Assembly: GCF_010548305.1 (NCBI RefSeq)
Contig: NZ_JAAGLV010000001.1
Coordinates: 806,001 to 870,000 of the forward strand
DNA: 64,000 nucleotides
Direction: 5' to 3'
From: Streptomyces sp. SID13031
Lineage (GTDB): Bacteria; Actinomycetota; Actinomycetes; Propionibacteriales; Kribbellaceae
Part shown: piece after piece, positions 1 through 7,566 of the stretch
Layout of the letters: each line of letters opens with the position of its first letter
Numbering within the stretch: the first letter of the stretch is position 1
Notes under the pieces: generated by a model
What the model was told of the DNA's origin: nothing
Database searches by the model: none
What the model saw: only the letters and a program-made list of their open reading frames with translations
Program-made: the position numbers and the translations under genes

Positions 1-667
1 CATGCCGCTACTAGGCACCAAGACAGGGCGAGCACACTCGCTAGCGCTCTGCGCTTCGTGCGGTTCGCATCTAGAGATAGAGGCTGAGCATCGACGTAAG
101 CCTTCATCAGGCAGATCAGAACGACACCGACGACTGACTCCATCGGCTCCCATGGGCCGTCAGCAGCTGAAATGCTTACCGAGGCGGCGAGCGCAGCGCC
201 AAGGACTGCGGCTTGGTCGACTCGATGGTTCGGCGGCGACGGCGGAAGCTTGGGTGAACCATGAGGTACCGGCTTGCGCGGAGATTGTTCGCCGGTCGTG
301 TCAAGGGCCTGACGGTCCGCGGGCGTTGGTAGCTCGCGTTCACGGCGTCGGGTGTCTGCTTGATGGCGCAATCTATTTGCTGCGGTCATTCGATCCCCAC
401 CGATCCCACCTGGGAACACCCCATGGCAGCAATCCGACTGCGTCGGCCTGCCCCAAGACGGACGCAGACAAGGTCGGTTCGGTTCCATTCTGGTGGCAAA
501 GTGCCGGAGCGGGGTAGCTATCGGCGGTATACGTGCTGGGCCCAGGGCCGAGCGAGAGGCCCCTGGCGACCAGCAGGCTGCAATTGAATGACGAAAGCCA
601 CGGGGCCTGTCAAATAGCGTCGACACAGCTCATAGTGGCCGCAAGTTGTATCGGCATTGGGGGAGAA
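1..667. other. No recognisable gene
   Basis: An open frame runs over positions 2-517 on the plus strand, but its predicted protein is rich in Arg, Ser and Pro, has no recognisable domain and looks like the translation of non-coding GC-rich DNA. I see no convincing ribosome binding site, RNA gene or repeat here. The right end probably holds the promoter of the membrane protein that starts at 668. Confidence 0.4.
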
Positions 668-1354
668 ATGGCAGCTACATGGATCGCGTATGGGGTGACC
701 TTAGGGCTCATGGTGCTGGTGGCTGCAGTCGCGGGCGCCAAGCGCAGTGGATCGATATGGGGCATTTTCATAGATGCCCGCGACACTTGGAGTCTGACTC
801 AGTTTCAGCTTGTCCTGTGGACCTTCACTATCGTCCCGGTGTTGGTGGCTGCCGTGATCGGTCGCGCCACCGAAGACCCCTCCACAGCGTGGGATCTCGT
901 GGTTCCTGGAGAGATCTGGGGATTGCTCGGAATCTCGCTCGGCAGCACTGCGCTCGCGGTCGCTATCAAGTCACAGAAGAACGGGCCGCCAGGGAGCCCA
1001 CTGGGTGCTGGCGATCGGGTGCTGGCGCGAATCGATGCGAAGAATGCGCGGATTTCCGACATGTTCGCGTATGACGAGGGCATTGGCGCCCTTACCCGGC
1101 TGGACGTCACGAAATTTCAGAACTTCGTTTTCACAGTCGCACTCGCGATCACGTACCTCTGGAGTTGCCTGTGGCTTTTCGCCAAGGCCGGCGACCCGTC
1201 GGCCATCACCTCACTGCCAACGCTCAGCGGGGCTGCTCTCGGAATTCTCGGGATCAGCCACGCCGGCTATCTGACCGGAAAGTCGATACCGCAGAGCGGA
1301 AGGCCAGCCACCACCACGCAGGAGACGGAGCTGGCGACCACGAAGTTCTCCTGA
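668..1354 (+). CDS. Conserved membrane protein of unknown function
   Basis: 228 residues with about five hydrophobic segments (roughly residues 5-22, 45-63, 80-98, 155-172 and 185-203). The chain looks internally duplicated: SLTQFQLVLWT followed by LLGISLGS in the first half corresponds to DVTKFQNFVFT followed by ILGISHAG in the second half. I do not recognise a named family and propose no function. The ATG at 668 follows a purine-rich GGGGGAGAA at very short spacing, so an upstream GTG at 635 in the same frame remains possible. The C-terminal tail (about 25 residues) is polar and Thr-rich, probably cytoplasmic. No neighbour is close enough to suggest an operon. Confidence 0.65.
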   Translation: MAATWIAYGVTLGLMVLVAAVAGAKRSGSIWGIFIDARDTWSLTQFQLVLWTFTIVPVLVAAVIGRATEDPSTAWDLVVPGEIWGLLGISLGSTALAVAIKSQKNGPPGSPLGAGDRVLARIDAKNARISDMFAYDEGIGALTRLDVTKFQNFVFTVALAITYLWSCLWLFAKAGDPSAITSLPTLSGAALGILGISHAGYLTGKSIPQSGRPATTTQETELATTKFS

Positions 1355-1722
1355 GGCAATCAAGTCACGCAGGATGGTGGCGTGGCCGCTGGTGGCGACA
1401 CTCGCAGTTGTGATCAGCCCTTGGTTGATAGCCGGCTCCCCGCTGCAGAAAGGTGGATGCTGCGGCCTGGCTTCGTCCGAGCATCTGTGGTGTTTCGGAG
1501 CAGGTGGGCTTACACGCGTTGAACTCCACGCTCCGGCGTACCCGAAGTACAACGTCTTCCAGGACTGCAATGGAAGGAAGCCGAAGAACACTGGCAACGA
1601 TCAGGTACGGCGTCGCAACGTCGAGCTGGTGAGACATGCCGAGGCGGTTGTCGAGGTGAGCCGCACTCGCTTGCCGGTGTCCGCTGGGCGGAGCACGGAC
1701 ACCGGCGGGTGCGGCGCGACGG
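1355..1722. other. Intergenic region without recognisable gene
   Basis: About 370 bases between two convergent genes. Short open frames exist on both strands, but none has a recognisable domain or a good start context. No tRNA, repeat or clear terminator hairpin was seen. Confidence 0.4.
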
Positions 1723-3444
1723 TCATCCGGCGCTGCGGCCGGTTGGCGGGATGATCGGTAGTAGCAGCGAGGATGCGTGCTGCCCGCCGGTGAAGAGGGT
1801 GGTGGTGCCGCCGAAGACGGTGTGCGGACGGGCGCGTTCGTCGGTGTGGACGAAGATGCCGTTGCCGCGCATACGGACGCCGTACGCTTCCGGCCACGGA
1901 CCTTCGCCGGCGAACGTGAAGTCGCGGCTGCACAGTGTGACGCCGAGCCGGTATCCGGCTGGAATGATCACCGAGGTAGGCCAGACCTCCATGTCGACGC
2001 CGACCGGCTGGCCAGGCGTGAGCGGCTGCGATTCGGTGTAGGTCTGCCAGGGCCGGTACGGCGTGCTGAGCGCTGGGTCGGTCGTGCGCAGCGAGGCGCG
2101 TAGCCAGCCGAACGCGATGGCGCCCTCGGGGTCCATCGCACCCGGGAACGTGACGTCCCGTCCGTTCATGTCCTGCACCCGCAGTACGAGGAACAGGTCG
2201 GCGTCTATGGTGCTGGAGGCAACGGTCAGGTGCGCGGAGGCCGGCCCGGTGATCTCGGTCTCCTCGCTCAACGGGTCCGTCCACAACGTGACCCCGTCGC
2301 CGAGTGCGGCGAAGTCGATGCTTGTCGCGGACTGCGGCGGTGTGGTGGCCAACTGCTGTCGGTCGAGGTCGAGGTGGAAGGTTGTCCAGGCGGTCCGGGC
2401 CAGTGGCCACTCGTTCTCGGCGCGCTGCGCGAAAGTGCCGTCCACGCGGCGTAGGTTGAGGTACACCGGTGGCTGGTCTGCCCAGCCGGTGTCCTCGTTC
2501 TTGAGGAAGTGGCCGAAGAACCGTTTCTGCAGCCGCAGGCCGTAGTCGGTGTAGAACTCGACCCAGTGCTGCTGCCCGTGGACCTCGAGCCACTTCTGGC
2601 CGGCCGGGATCGTGTTGTAGCCCTCGAACCCGCCGCGGGTATGCAGGTGGTGGCCCCAGTTCGTGGCGGACAGGGTGGGCACGGTGATCCGGGTGAGGTC
2701 GGCCGACCGGTCCCGGTAGTAGTCGTCCAGTATCGGGCGGCCGAGCATTTCGGCGACCACGTCCGCCCGGCTCTTCTCGAGCACGTCCGGATCGAGCGTT
2801 TCCGGGCCGGCCACTGGCACTCCGGTGACCGGATTGCGTGCCCCGCGGTCGCCGACGCCGTGCTGCATCGCCTCCACCTGCGGCGGATACCACTCGCTGA
2901 GGAAGTCGCCGGGAATACCGCCGTGGTGGGTGAACTCCCGGTAGTAGTCGGTCGCACCCTCCCACGGACAGATCGCTGCGAGGTGCGGTGGTCGAAGCGC
3001 GGCAACCTGCCATTGGTTGACGGCGTAGTACGAGATCCCGAGCAGGCCGACGTTGCCGTTGCTCCATTGCTGCACCCCGGCCCACTCGATGCAGGTGTAA
3101 TAGTCGCGGGCCTCGCGCGGCGAGAAGATGTCGACATACCCGGGGGATCGGCCGGAGCCACGGGCATCGACGCGGATGACGACGTAACCGTCGGGGACCC
3201 ACTTCTCGGGATCGACGGTCTCCCAGTTCTGGTAGCGGTTGGACGAACCGGCGAGTGCGTCGGGATGCTCGGCCTCCAAGTTCGACCACGCGAACGTGAA
3301 CGCCTGCTGGAACGACAATCCCTTGGCATACGGCCCGTGGGTCATGATGACCGGATAACGGCCGTCCGCGTCGGGCCGGAAGATGTCGGCCCGCAGGACC
3401 AGGCCGTCGTCCATGGTGATCGGGACATCCCAATCGATGCGCAT
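1723..3444 (-). CDS. CocE/NonD family hydrolase (X-Pro dipeptidyl-peptidase-like)
   Basis: 573-residue cytoplasmic alpha/beta hydrolase of the CocE/NonD family, which hydrolyses esters (cocaine esterase, glutaryl-7-ACA acylase) or Xaa-Pro bonds. The N-terminal part has a substrate-like opening (DGLVLRADIFRPD), the family's DARGSGRSPG segment and the nucleophile elbow GLLGISYYAVNQW, with Ser near residue 138. The C-terminal third is the beta-rich jelly-roll domain (PASAHLTVASS, FRVxSRDFTF-type end). The start MRIDWDVP was chosen because AAAAGGAGAACTCG lies just upstream; an upstream in-frame ATG at 3483 would overlap the promoter region. It is divergent from a LysR gene 126 bp away, the classic arrangement of a regulator and its target. 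The natural substrate cannot be read from sequence. Confidence 0.88.
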   Translation of the reverse strand: MRIDWDVPITMDDGLVLRADIFRPDADGRYPVIMTHGPYAKGLSFQQAFTFAWSNLEAEHPDALAGSSNRYQNWETVDPEKWVPDGYVVIRVDARGSGRSPGYVDIFSPREARDYYTCIEWAGVQQWSNGNVGLLGISYYAVNQWQVAALRPPHLAAICPWEGATDYYREFTHHGGIPGDFLSEWYPPQVEAMQHGVGDRGARNPVTGVPVAGPETLDPDVLEKSRADVVAEMLGRPILDDYYRDRSADLTRITVPTLSATNWGHHLHTRGGFEGYNTIPAGQKWLEVHGQQHWVEFYTDYGLRLQKRFFGHFLKNEDTGWADQPPVYLNLRRVDGTFAQRAENEWPLARTAWTTFHLDLDRQQLATTPPQSATSIDFAALGDGVTLWTDPLSEETEITGPASAHLTVASSTIDADLFLVLRVQDMNGRDVTFPGAMDPEGAIAFGWLRASLRTTDPALSTPYRPWQTYTESQPLTPGQPVGVDMEVWPTSVIIPAGYRLGVTLCSRDFTFAGEGPWPEAYGVRMRGNGIFVHTDERARPHTVFGGTTTLFTGGQHASSLLLPIIPPTGRSAG

Positions 3445-3570
3445 CGAGTTCTCCTTTTGTGGGTGTCTGGGTGCCATTTCCAATGAACCGCGGCCAGAGC
3501 GGCCCCAACAGGGGTACCGCGGCAGCGGCGGCAGATACTCTCGATCCGCTCAGCAGATGGAGGTTCGGGC
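3445..3570. promoter_or_regulatory. Divergent promoter region, hydrolase / LysR
   Basis: The 126 bp between the CocE-type hydrolase (minus) and the LysR gene (plus) must hold both promoters, and LysR-type regulators normally bind such a spacer. No single operator stood out by eye, so only the arrangement is asserted. Confidence 0.4.
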
Positions 3571-4476
3571 ATGGAGCTGCGCCAGCTACGCCATTTCATC
3601 GCACTCGCGGAGGAGCGCAGTGTGACCGCCGCGGCCCGTCGCGAGCTGATCGTGCAATCCGGACTGTCGAACTCCCTGCAGGCCCTGGAACGCGAGCTGG
3701 GCACCGAGCTCTACGTCCGCGGCACCCGGCCGGTCCGGCTCACCGCCACCGGAGAGGCTTTGTTGGCGCCGGCCCGCGAGGCGTTGCGCGCCGCGGAAAC
3801 CGCCCGCCGCGCGGTGCAGGAGACCCGGGACGTGCTCGTGGGCCGGCTCCGCCTCGGCATCGCCCTCTCCGCCCAGTACCTCGTACCGTTCGCGGGTTAC
3901 CTCGGCGCGTTCCTGCGCGACCACCCGGGCGTCGACGTCCGGATGCGCGGCACCGCCGCGCTGGCCATGCTCGACATGGTGGACAACGGCGAGCTCGACT
4001 GCGCAATCGGACCAGCTCTGGAGCAACGCGGCCGGTTGCGCCTCACCTCGCTGGCCAGCGAGCCGCTCGCGCTGACCTGTCGCAGTGATCACGAACTTGC
4101 CCGTCGTGACCGTGTGACGGTCGCCGACCTCGCCGGCGAGCGCTTCGTCGACGTGCCCCCAGGCTGGACCGCGCGGCTGCTGTGCGATGCCCTGTTCGCC
4201 GGGGCTGGAATTACCCGGCGGATCGTCGCTGAGGTCGGCGACTGGGAGGTCCTGCTGGAGATGATCGCCGCCGGCGCCGGTATCGGATTCACCCCGGTGG
4301 GACTCCAGTACAGGGTCCTGACCGGTCCCGACAGCCTGCTGCGTTACCTCCGAGTGGACGGCGCCCAGATGGATCGCCACCTCTACCTGATCCTGCCGCC
4401 GCGCGCCGAGACCAGTCCTGCGGCAGCCGCGTTCGCGGCCGGCATGCTGGCCCGGCACAGCAGCGCGCCGACGTAG
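3571..4476 (+). CDS. LysR family transcriptional regulator
   Basis: 301 residues, the normal LysR length. The N-terminal winged helix-turn-helix covers about residues 1-62 (MELRQLRHFIALAEE, VTAAARRELIVQSGLSNSL, LGTELYVRGTRPVRLTATG). The remainder is the two-lobed LysR substrate-binding domain, with the GRLRLGIA entry and a late EMIAAGAGIGFTPVG segment. The ATG follows ATGGAGGTTCGGGC with good spacing. It is divergent from the CocE-type hydrolase and probably controls it and itself. The effector is unknown. Confidence 0.92.
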   Translation: MELRQLRHFIALAEERSVTAAARRELIVQSGLSNSLQALERELGTELYVRGTRPVRLTATGEALLAPAREALRAAETARRAVQETRDVLVGRLRLGIALSAQYLVPFAGYLGAFLRDHPGVDVRMRGTAALAMLDMVDNGELDCAIGPALEQRGRLRLTSLASEPLALTCRSDHELARRDRVTVADLAGERFVDVPPGWTARLLCDALFAGAGITRRIVAEVGDWEVLLEMIAAGAGIGFTPVGLQYRVLTGPDSLLRYLRVDGAQMDRHLYLILPPRAETSPAAAAFAAGMLARHSSAPT

Positions 4477-4504
4477 ATCTCGAGTGCCCGGGCTCCCTAC
4501 CTCA

Positions 4505-4646
4505 GGATCTCCAGGAGAGATGGAAGCCATCTCATCCAGGCCCACGAAGTCTGGTATAGGCCTACGCGAGCAGGAGGTTCTCATCGAGTGGAAGCACCAT
4601 TCGCTCGCGAGAGGTTTTGGAAATGAGTACAGCTACCCGTTCGTCC
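4505..4646 (+). repeat. 140-bp leader repeat, copy 1 (in front of MFS gene)
   Basis: This stretch matches positions 9198-9338 almost base for base. The first 44 bases are identical; after that there are scattered substitutions and one extra G near 4575. It starts with the palindrome TCTCCAGGAGA, followed by a perfect hairpin (GAGATGG, loop AAG, CCATCTC, 4517-4533). It ends inside the first eight codons of the MFS gene. An ATG at 4520, directly behind AGGAG, could begin a leader peptide starting MEAISSRPTKSGIGLREQ, but the spacing of only two bases is poor. Likely a shared promoter/leader unit copied between two genes; an RNA regulatory role is inference. Confidence 0.8.
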
Positions 4647-5864
4647 CGTGTTCCGGTTGCCAGCGCTGGGCGACATCTGGCCGGTTTCTGGTTCGTGGCT
4701 GCCGCGTTCCTGACCGTGATGGCGTTCGGTACCGTCCCCACCCCACTGTGGCCGATCTACCAGGTCCGGGATCACTTCGGCGCGACCACGGTGACGATCG
4801 CCTTTGCGGTGCTGGTCGTCGGCACCGGCTCCAGTTTCCGGCTGCTCGGCCACCTGTCCGATCGGCTCGGCCGCCGCCGGGTGATCGTTCCTGGACTGCT
4901 GGTCGCTATTGCCGCCGATGCGGTGCTGGCCTTCTGGCCTGACCTGCCCGGCCTGATCGTCGGCCGGGTGCTGACCGGTGTGGCGATCGGTCTGATCGCG
5001 TCGACAGCTACCGCCTATCTCGCGGATCTGTACCACGAGGCGCGGCCCGAGCGGGACGGATCACCTGTTCCCGCACTGGTCGCGACCGCGGTCAATCTCG
5101 GTGGTCTCGCACTCGGCCCGCTGGCAGCGGGAGTACTGGCCCAGTGGGCGCCGTCGCCCTTGCGTACCCCGTACATCATCTTCGGAGCGTTGATGGCGGG
5201 GCTTGTCGTGCTCGTGCTGGCCAGCCCGGAGACCATCGACACCGCAGCGGCGGATCAGGACCGGCCGGTGCGCTTTGCGCTGCGTCCAGGTCAGCGCGCA
5301 ACCTTCGGGGCAGCAGCAGCCGTCGGGTTCTTCGCGTTCGCGGTGATGGGATTGTTCGCCTCGCTCGGCGCCATCATCGTGCGCGGCGAGTTGGGCATCA
5401 CGTCGTACTTCGTGGCCGGCCTGGTGCCGTTCGCCGCCTTCGCCGCGTCAGCCGTCGCGCAGCTCGCGCTCGGTAAGCTCGCCCAGTCGACGGTGCTCTT
5501 GATCGGCGGGCTATTGTTCCCGATCGGGCTGGCGCTGACCGCGGTGTCGCTCTACCAGCCGACGCTCTGGCTGGCGCTCACCTCTGCGGCTCTTGCCGGC
5601 GGTGGCGCGGGGCTCCTCATCAAGAGCGGCGTGACTCAGGCCGCGATCGTCGCCGTACCGGCTTCGCGGGCCGGCGTGCTCGCCATGTTCTTCGTCATCG
5701 CGTACGTCGGCATGGGGCTGCCGTCGATCGCGTTCAGCCTGGTCATCCAGCATGTCGCGCTCCGGCCGTCGATGATCGGTTTCGCCAGTGTGCTGTCGGT
5801 GGGCGCATTCATCGCCATCGTCACCGCTCGGCGATCGGCCGCCGCCACCTCGAGGCCGCGCTGA
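4623..5864 (+). CDS. MFS transporter
   Basis: 413 residues with about 12 hydrophobic segments, an MFS transporter of the drug:H+ antiporter type. The loop between helices 2 and 3 reads GHLSDRLGRRRVIV, the MFS signature. ATG 4623 was chosen over the in-frame TTG at 4617 because GAGAGG lies eight bases before it, a spacing conserved in the second copy of the leader repeat. The gene lies beside a TetR repressor, hydrolases and an FAD monooxygenase, which fits export of an aromatic or antibiotic-like compound; the substrate is inference. Confidence 0.88.
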   Translation: MSTATRSSRVPVASAGRHLAGFWFVAAAFLTVMAFGTVPTPLWPIYQVRDHFGATTVTIAFAVLVVGTGSSFRLLGHLSDRLGRRRVIVPGLLVAIAADAVLAFWPDLPGLIVGRVLTGVAIGLIASTATAYLADLYHEARPERDGSPVPALVATAVNLGGLALGPLAAGVLAQWAPSPLRTPYIIFGALMAGLVVLVLASPETIDTAAADQDRPVRFALRPGQRATFGAAAAVGFFAFAVMGLFASLGAIIVRGELGITSYFVAGLVPFAAFAASAVAQLALGKLAQSTVLLIGGLLFPIGLALTAVSLYQPTLWLALTSAALAGGGAGLLIKSGVTQAAIVAVPASRAGVLAMFFVIAYVGMGLPSIAFSLVIQHVALRPSMIGFASVLSVGAFIAIVTARRSAAATSRPR

Positions 5865-5901
5865 AAATGCCGGGCTGAATGCACGGCCCGATGGCGAGGG
5901 A

Positions 5902-6489
5902 TCACTCTCGCCGTTCGTCCGGGATCGACTCCAGGGCTGTTGTGAGGACGGCGTCGAGTATCGCCTGGGCCTGGTCGCCTGCGGGGAGGGCGCGCGCGAT
6001 CGTGACGGCGCCCACGATCGAGGCGACGAGGGCCCAGGCCTGCTGCGCCTGTTCCTCCTCGTCGCCGGGCATCGCGGGGGCGATGGTGGCGATCACATCG
6101 ACCATCCGGCGGCGGTATGTCTCGCGGACCGAGTCGCCCGCCCGTGCCACGTCGGCGCTCAATGACGGCATTACACAGCCGTCTCGGGGGTTCTCACGGT
6201 GCAGGTCGCTGAGGTAGATGCGGAGAACGTCGCCGAGCAAGCGTCGTCGTACGGCCGGCTCCTGGTCGGCGAGGCTGGCGAACTCGATACCCAGCTGCGT
6301 GGCCACGACCTCTTCGAGGACGGCTTCCTTGTTGGCGAAGTTGGAGTAGAGAGCGCCCGAGGTGACCTGGGCTGACGCGGCCAGTCCGTCGACGCCGACG
6401 CCGTGGAAGCCGCTCTCCTTGAGCGTGCGGCCGGCCTCCTGCACGATCGCGGCCTTGGCCTGCGCTCTGTGCTCCTTCGTGTACCTCAT
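5902..6489 (-). CDS. TetR/AcrR family transcriptional repressor
   Basis: 195 residues. The N-terminal TetR DNA-binding domain covers about residues 8-55 (GFHGVGVDGLAASAQVTSGALYSNFANKEAVL); the remainder is an all-helical ligand-binding domain. The gene is convergent with the MFS gene. A perfect 15-bp inverted repeat stands 31 bp upstream of its start, and a related palindrome sits between the next two genes, so it probably represses itself together with the hydrolase/monooxygenase pair. Confidence 0.93.
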   Translation of the reverse strand: MRYTKEHRAQAKAAIVQEAGRTLKESGFHGVGVDGLAASAQVTSGALYSNFANKEAVLEEVVATQLGIEFASLADQEPAVRRRLLGDVLRIYLSDLHRENPRDGCVMPSLSADVARAGDSVRETYRRRMVDVIATIAPAMPGDEEEQAQQAWALVASIVGAVTIARALPAGDQAQAILDAVLTTALESIPDERRE

Positions 6490-6520
6490 CCTTCACGTCC
6501 TTCCGGTTCACCGGACCTTA

Positions 6521-6552
6521 GCGTAGCGCTCGTTATGTAACGAGCGCTACGC
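6521..6552. promoter_or_regulatory. TetR operator, autoregulatory site
   Basis: Perfect inverted repeat: GCGTAGCGCTCGTTA, TG, TAACGAGCGCTACGC. Each arm contains the quasi-palindrome TAACGAGCGCTA, so two repressor dimers could bind, as in QacR-like systems. It lies directly upstream of the TetR gene ending at 6489. The same half-site pattern TAACGNNCGCTA recurs twice at 7496-7521. Confidence 0.8.
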
Positions 6553-6597
6553 CAGTACCCAGTTGATGCCGGCCCGGCCTCGATGCTTCCGGGTTGT

Positions 6598-7440
6598 TCA
6601 GTGGCGCAGGAAGTCCAAGGTCTGCTGCACGAAAAGGGCGTGATACTGGAAGATGCCGCCATGCCCGGAGTCGGGGTAGATGCTCAGCAGTGCGTCAGGG
6701 AGTAGCTGTGCCAGCTCGAAGGAATTGATCGTCGGCAGCATGATGTCCTCGTCACCGTTCACGACCAGGGTGGGCTGCGCGACGGTCGCCAGTCCGGCGG
6801 GTGAAGTGCCCTGCTCCCACTTGGCGAGCGCGGTGAGCTGGGCGCCGATCGACTCGTTCGTCACAGGCGTATCCCGGTCCTGCAGCGTGCGCTCGTCGAG
6901 GCGGCCCAGGAAGGCGTCGGCGGCTGCCTGACTGGTCGGCGTAGACGAGAAGAACAGGCTGTGCTTGGGGTGCTTCCCCTGGTTCGTCGCCTGCTGAATG
7001 GCACTCTGGAGCACAGGTCCGGCGTTCGCCCCTCCCTTGCCGCCGGCAGGGCCGGTTCCGGCCAGAACGAGGCGCCGGACGAGGTCCGGACGCTTTTGGG
7101 CAACGACCTGGGCGACCATGCCGCCCAGGGAGTAGCCCAGCAGGTCGACTGTGCCCAGTCCGAGGGCCTCGAGGAACGCCACGGCGTCGTCGGCCATGGC
7201 CTCGACGTTGTCGGGGGTCGTACCTCCGGATCGGCCGACGCCGCGGTTGTCGAAGGCGATCACGTGCCGCTCGGAGGCGACGCCATCGATCACCGCGGGG
7301 TCCCAGTCGTCCAGTGCGGCCGTGAGGTGGTGCAGGAATACGACTGGTACGCCGCCTTCGGTGCCCACCTGCCGATAGGCGAAGGGGACTCCGTTGACAT
7401 CGACCGTGATGGTCGGCGCGTCCTTGTAGCTCACTGTCAT
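6598..7440 (-). CDS. Alpha/beta hydrolase
   Basis: 280-residue alpha/beta-hydrolase. Visible motifs: oxyanion region VVFLHHL, the FDNRGVGRSGG strand-turn, nucleophile elbow GYSLGGMVAQ (Ser near residue 102), and near the C-terminus the catalytic His in YPDSGHGGIFQ. The family includes esterases, C-C hydrolases and lactonases. The 127-bp divergent spacer shared with the FAD monooxygenase contains a TetR-type operator, so the two are probably induced together. A role in processing the monooxygenase product is inference. Confidence 0.9.
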   Translation of the reverse strand: MTVSYKDAPTITVDVNGVPFAYRQVGTEGGVPVVFLHHLTAALDDWDPAVIDGVASERHVIAFDNRGVGRSGGTTPDNVEAMADDAVAFLEALGLGTVDLLGYSLGGMVAQVVAQKRPDLVRRLVLAGTGPAGGKGGANAGPVLQSAIQQATNQGKHPKHSLFFSSTPTSQAAADAFLGRLDERTLQDRDTPVTNESIGAQLTALAKWEQGTSPAGLATVAQPTLVVNGDEDIMLPTINSFELAQLLPDALLSIYPDSGHGGIFQYHALFVQQTLDFLRH

Positions 7441-7490
7441 CTGTTCACTCTCCAGCTTGTGCCGCCGTGTCGGCGGCGGGCTCAGCGGCG

Positions 7491-7526
7491 TAGGATAACG
7501 ACCGCTATATAGCGAACGTTATCCTA
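7491..7526. promoter_or_regulatory. Divergent TetR operator between hydrolase and monooxygenase
   Basis: 36-bp palindrome with outer arms TAGGATAACG and CGTTATCCTA and the inner palindrome CGCTATATAGCG. It contains TAACGACCGCTA and, inverted after a TA spacer, TAGCGAACGTTA. Both fit the pattern TAACGNNCGCTA seen twice in the palindrome in front of the TetR gene (6521-6552). It lies about 50 bp from the hydrolase start and 40 bp from the monooxygenase start, where repressor binding would block both promoters. Confidence 0.78.
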
Positions 7527-7566
7527 TGCTGGCAGCGTTCACCAACCGGACAGCGAAGGGGCAGAG

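Noticed and set aside
4514..4533. Classical attenuator with two mutually exclusive hairpins in the leader repeat
   Set aside because: TCTCCAGGAGA would need a one-base loop to fold fully, so only the second hairpin is sterically sound; the first is better read as a DNA palindrome.
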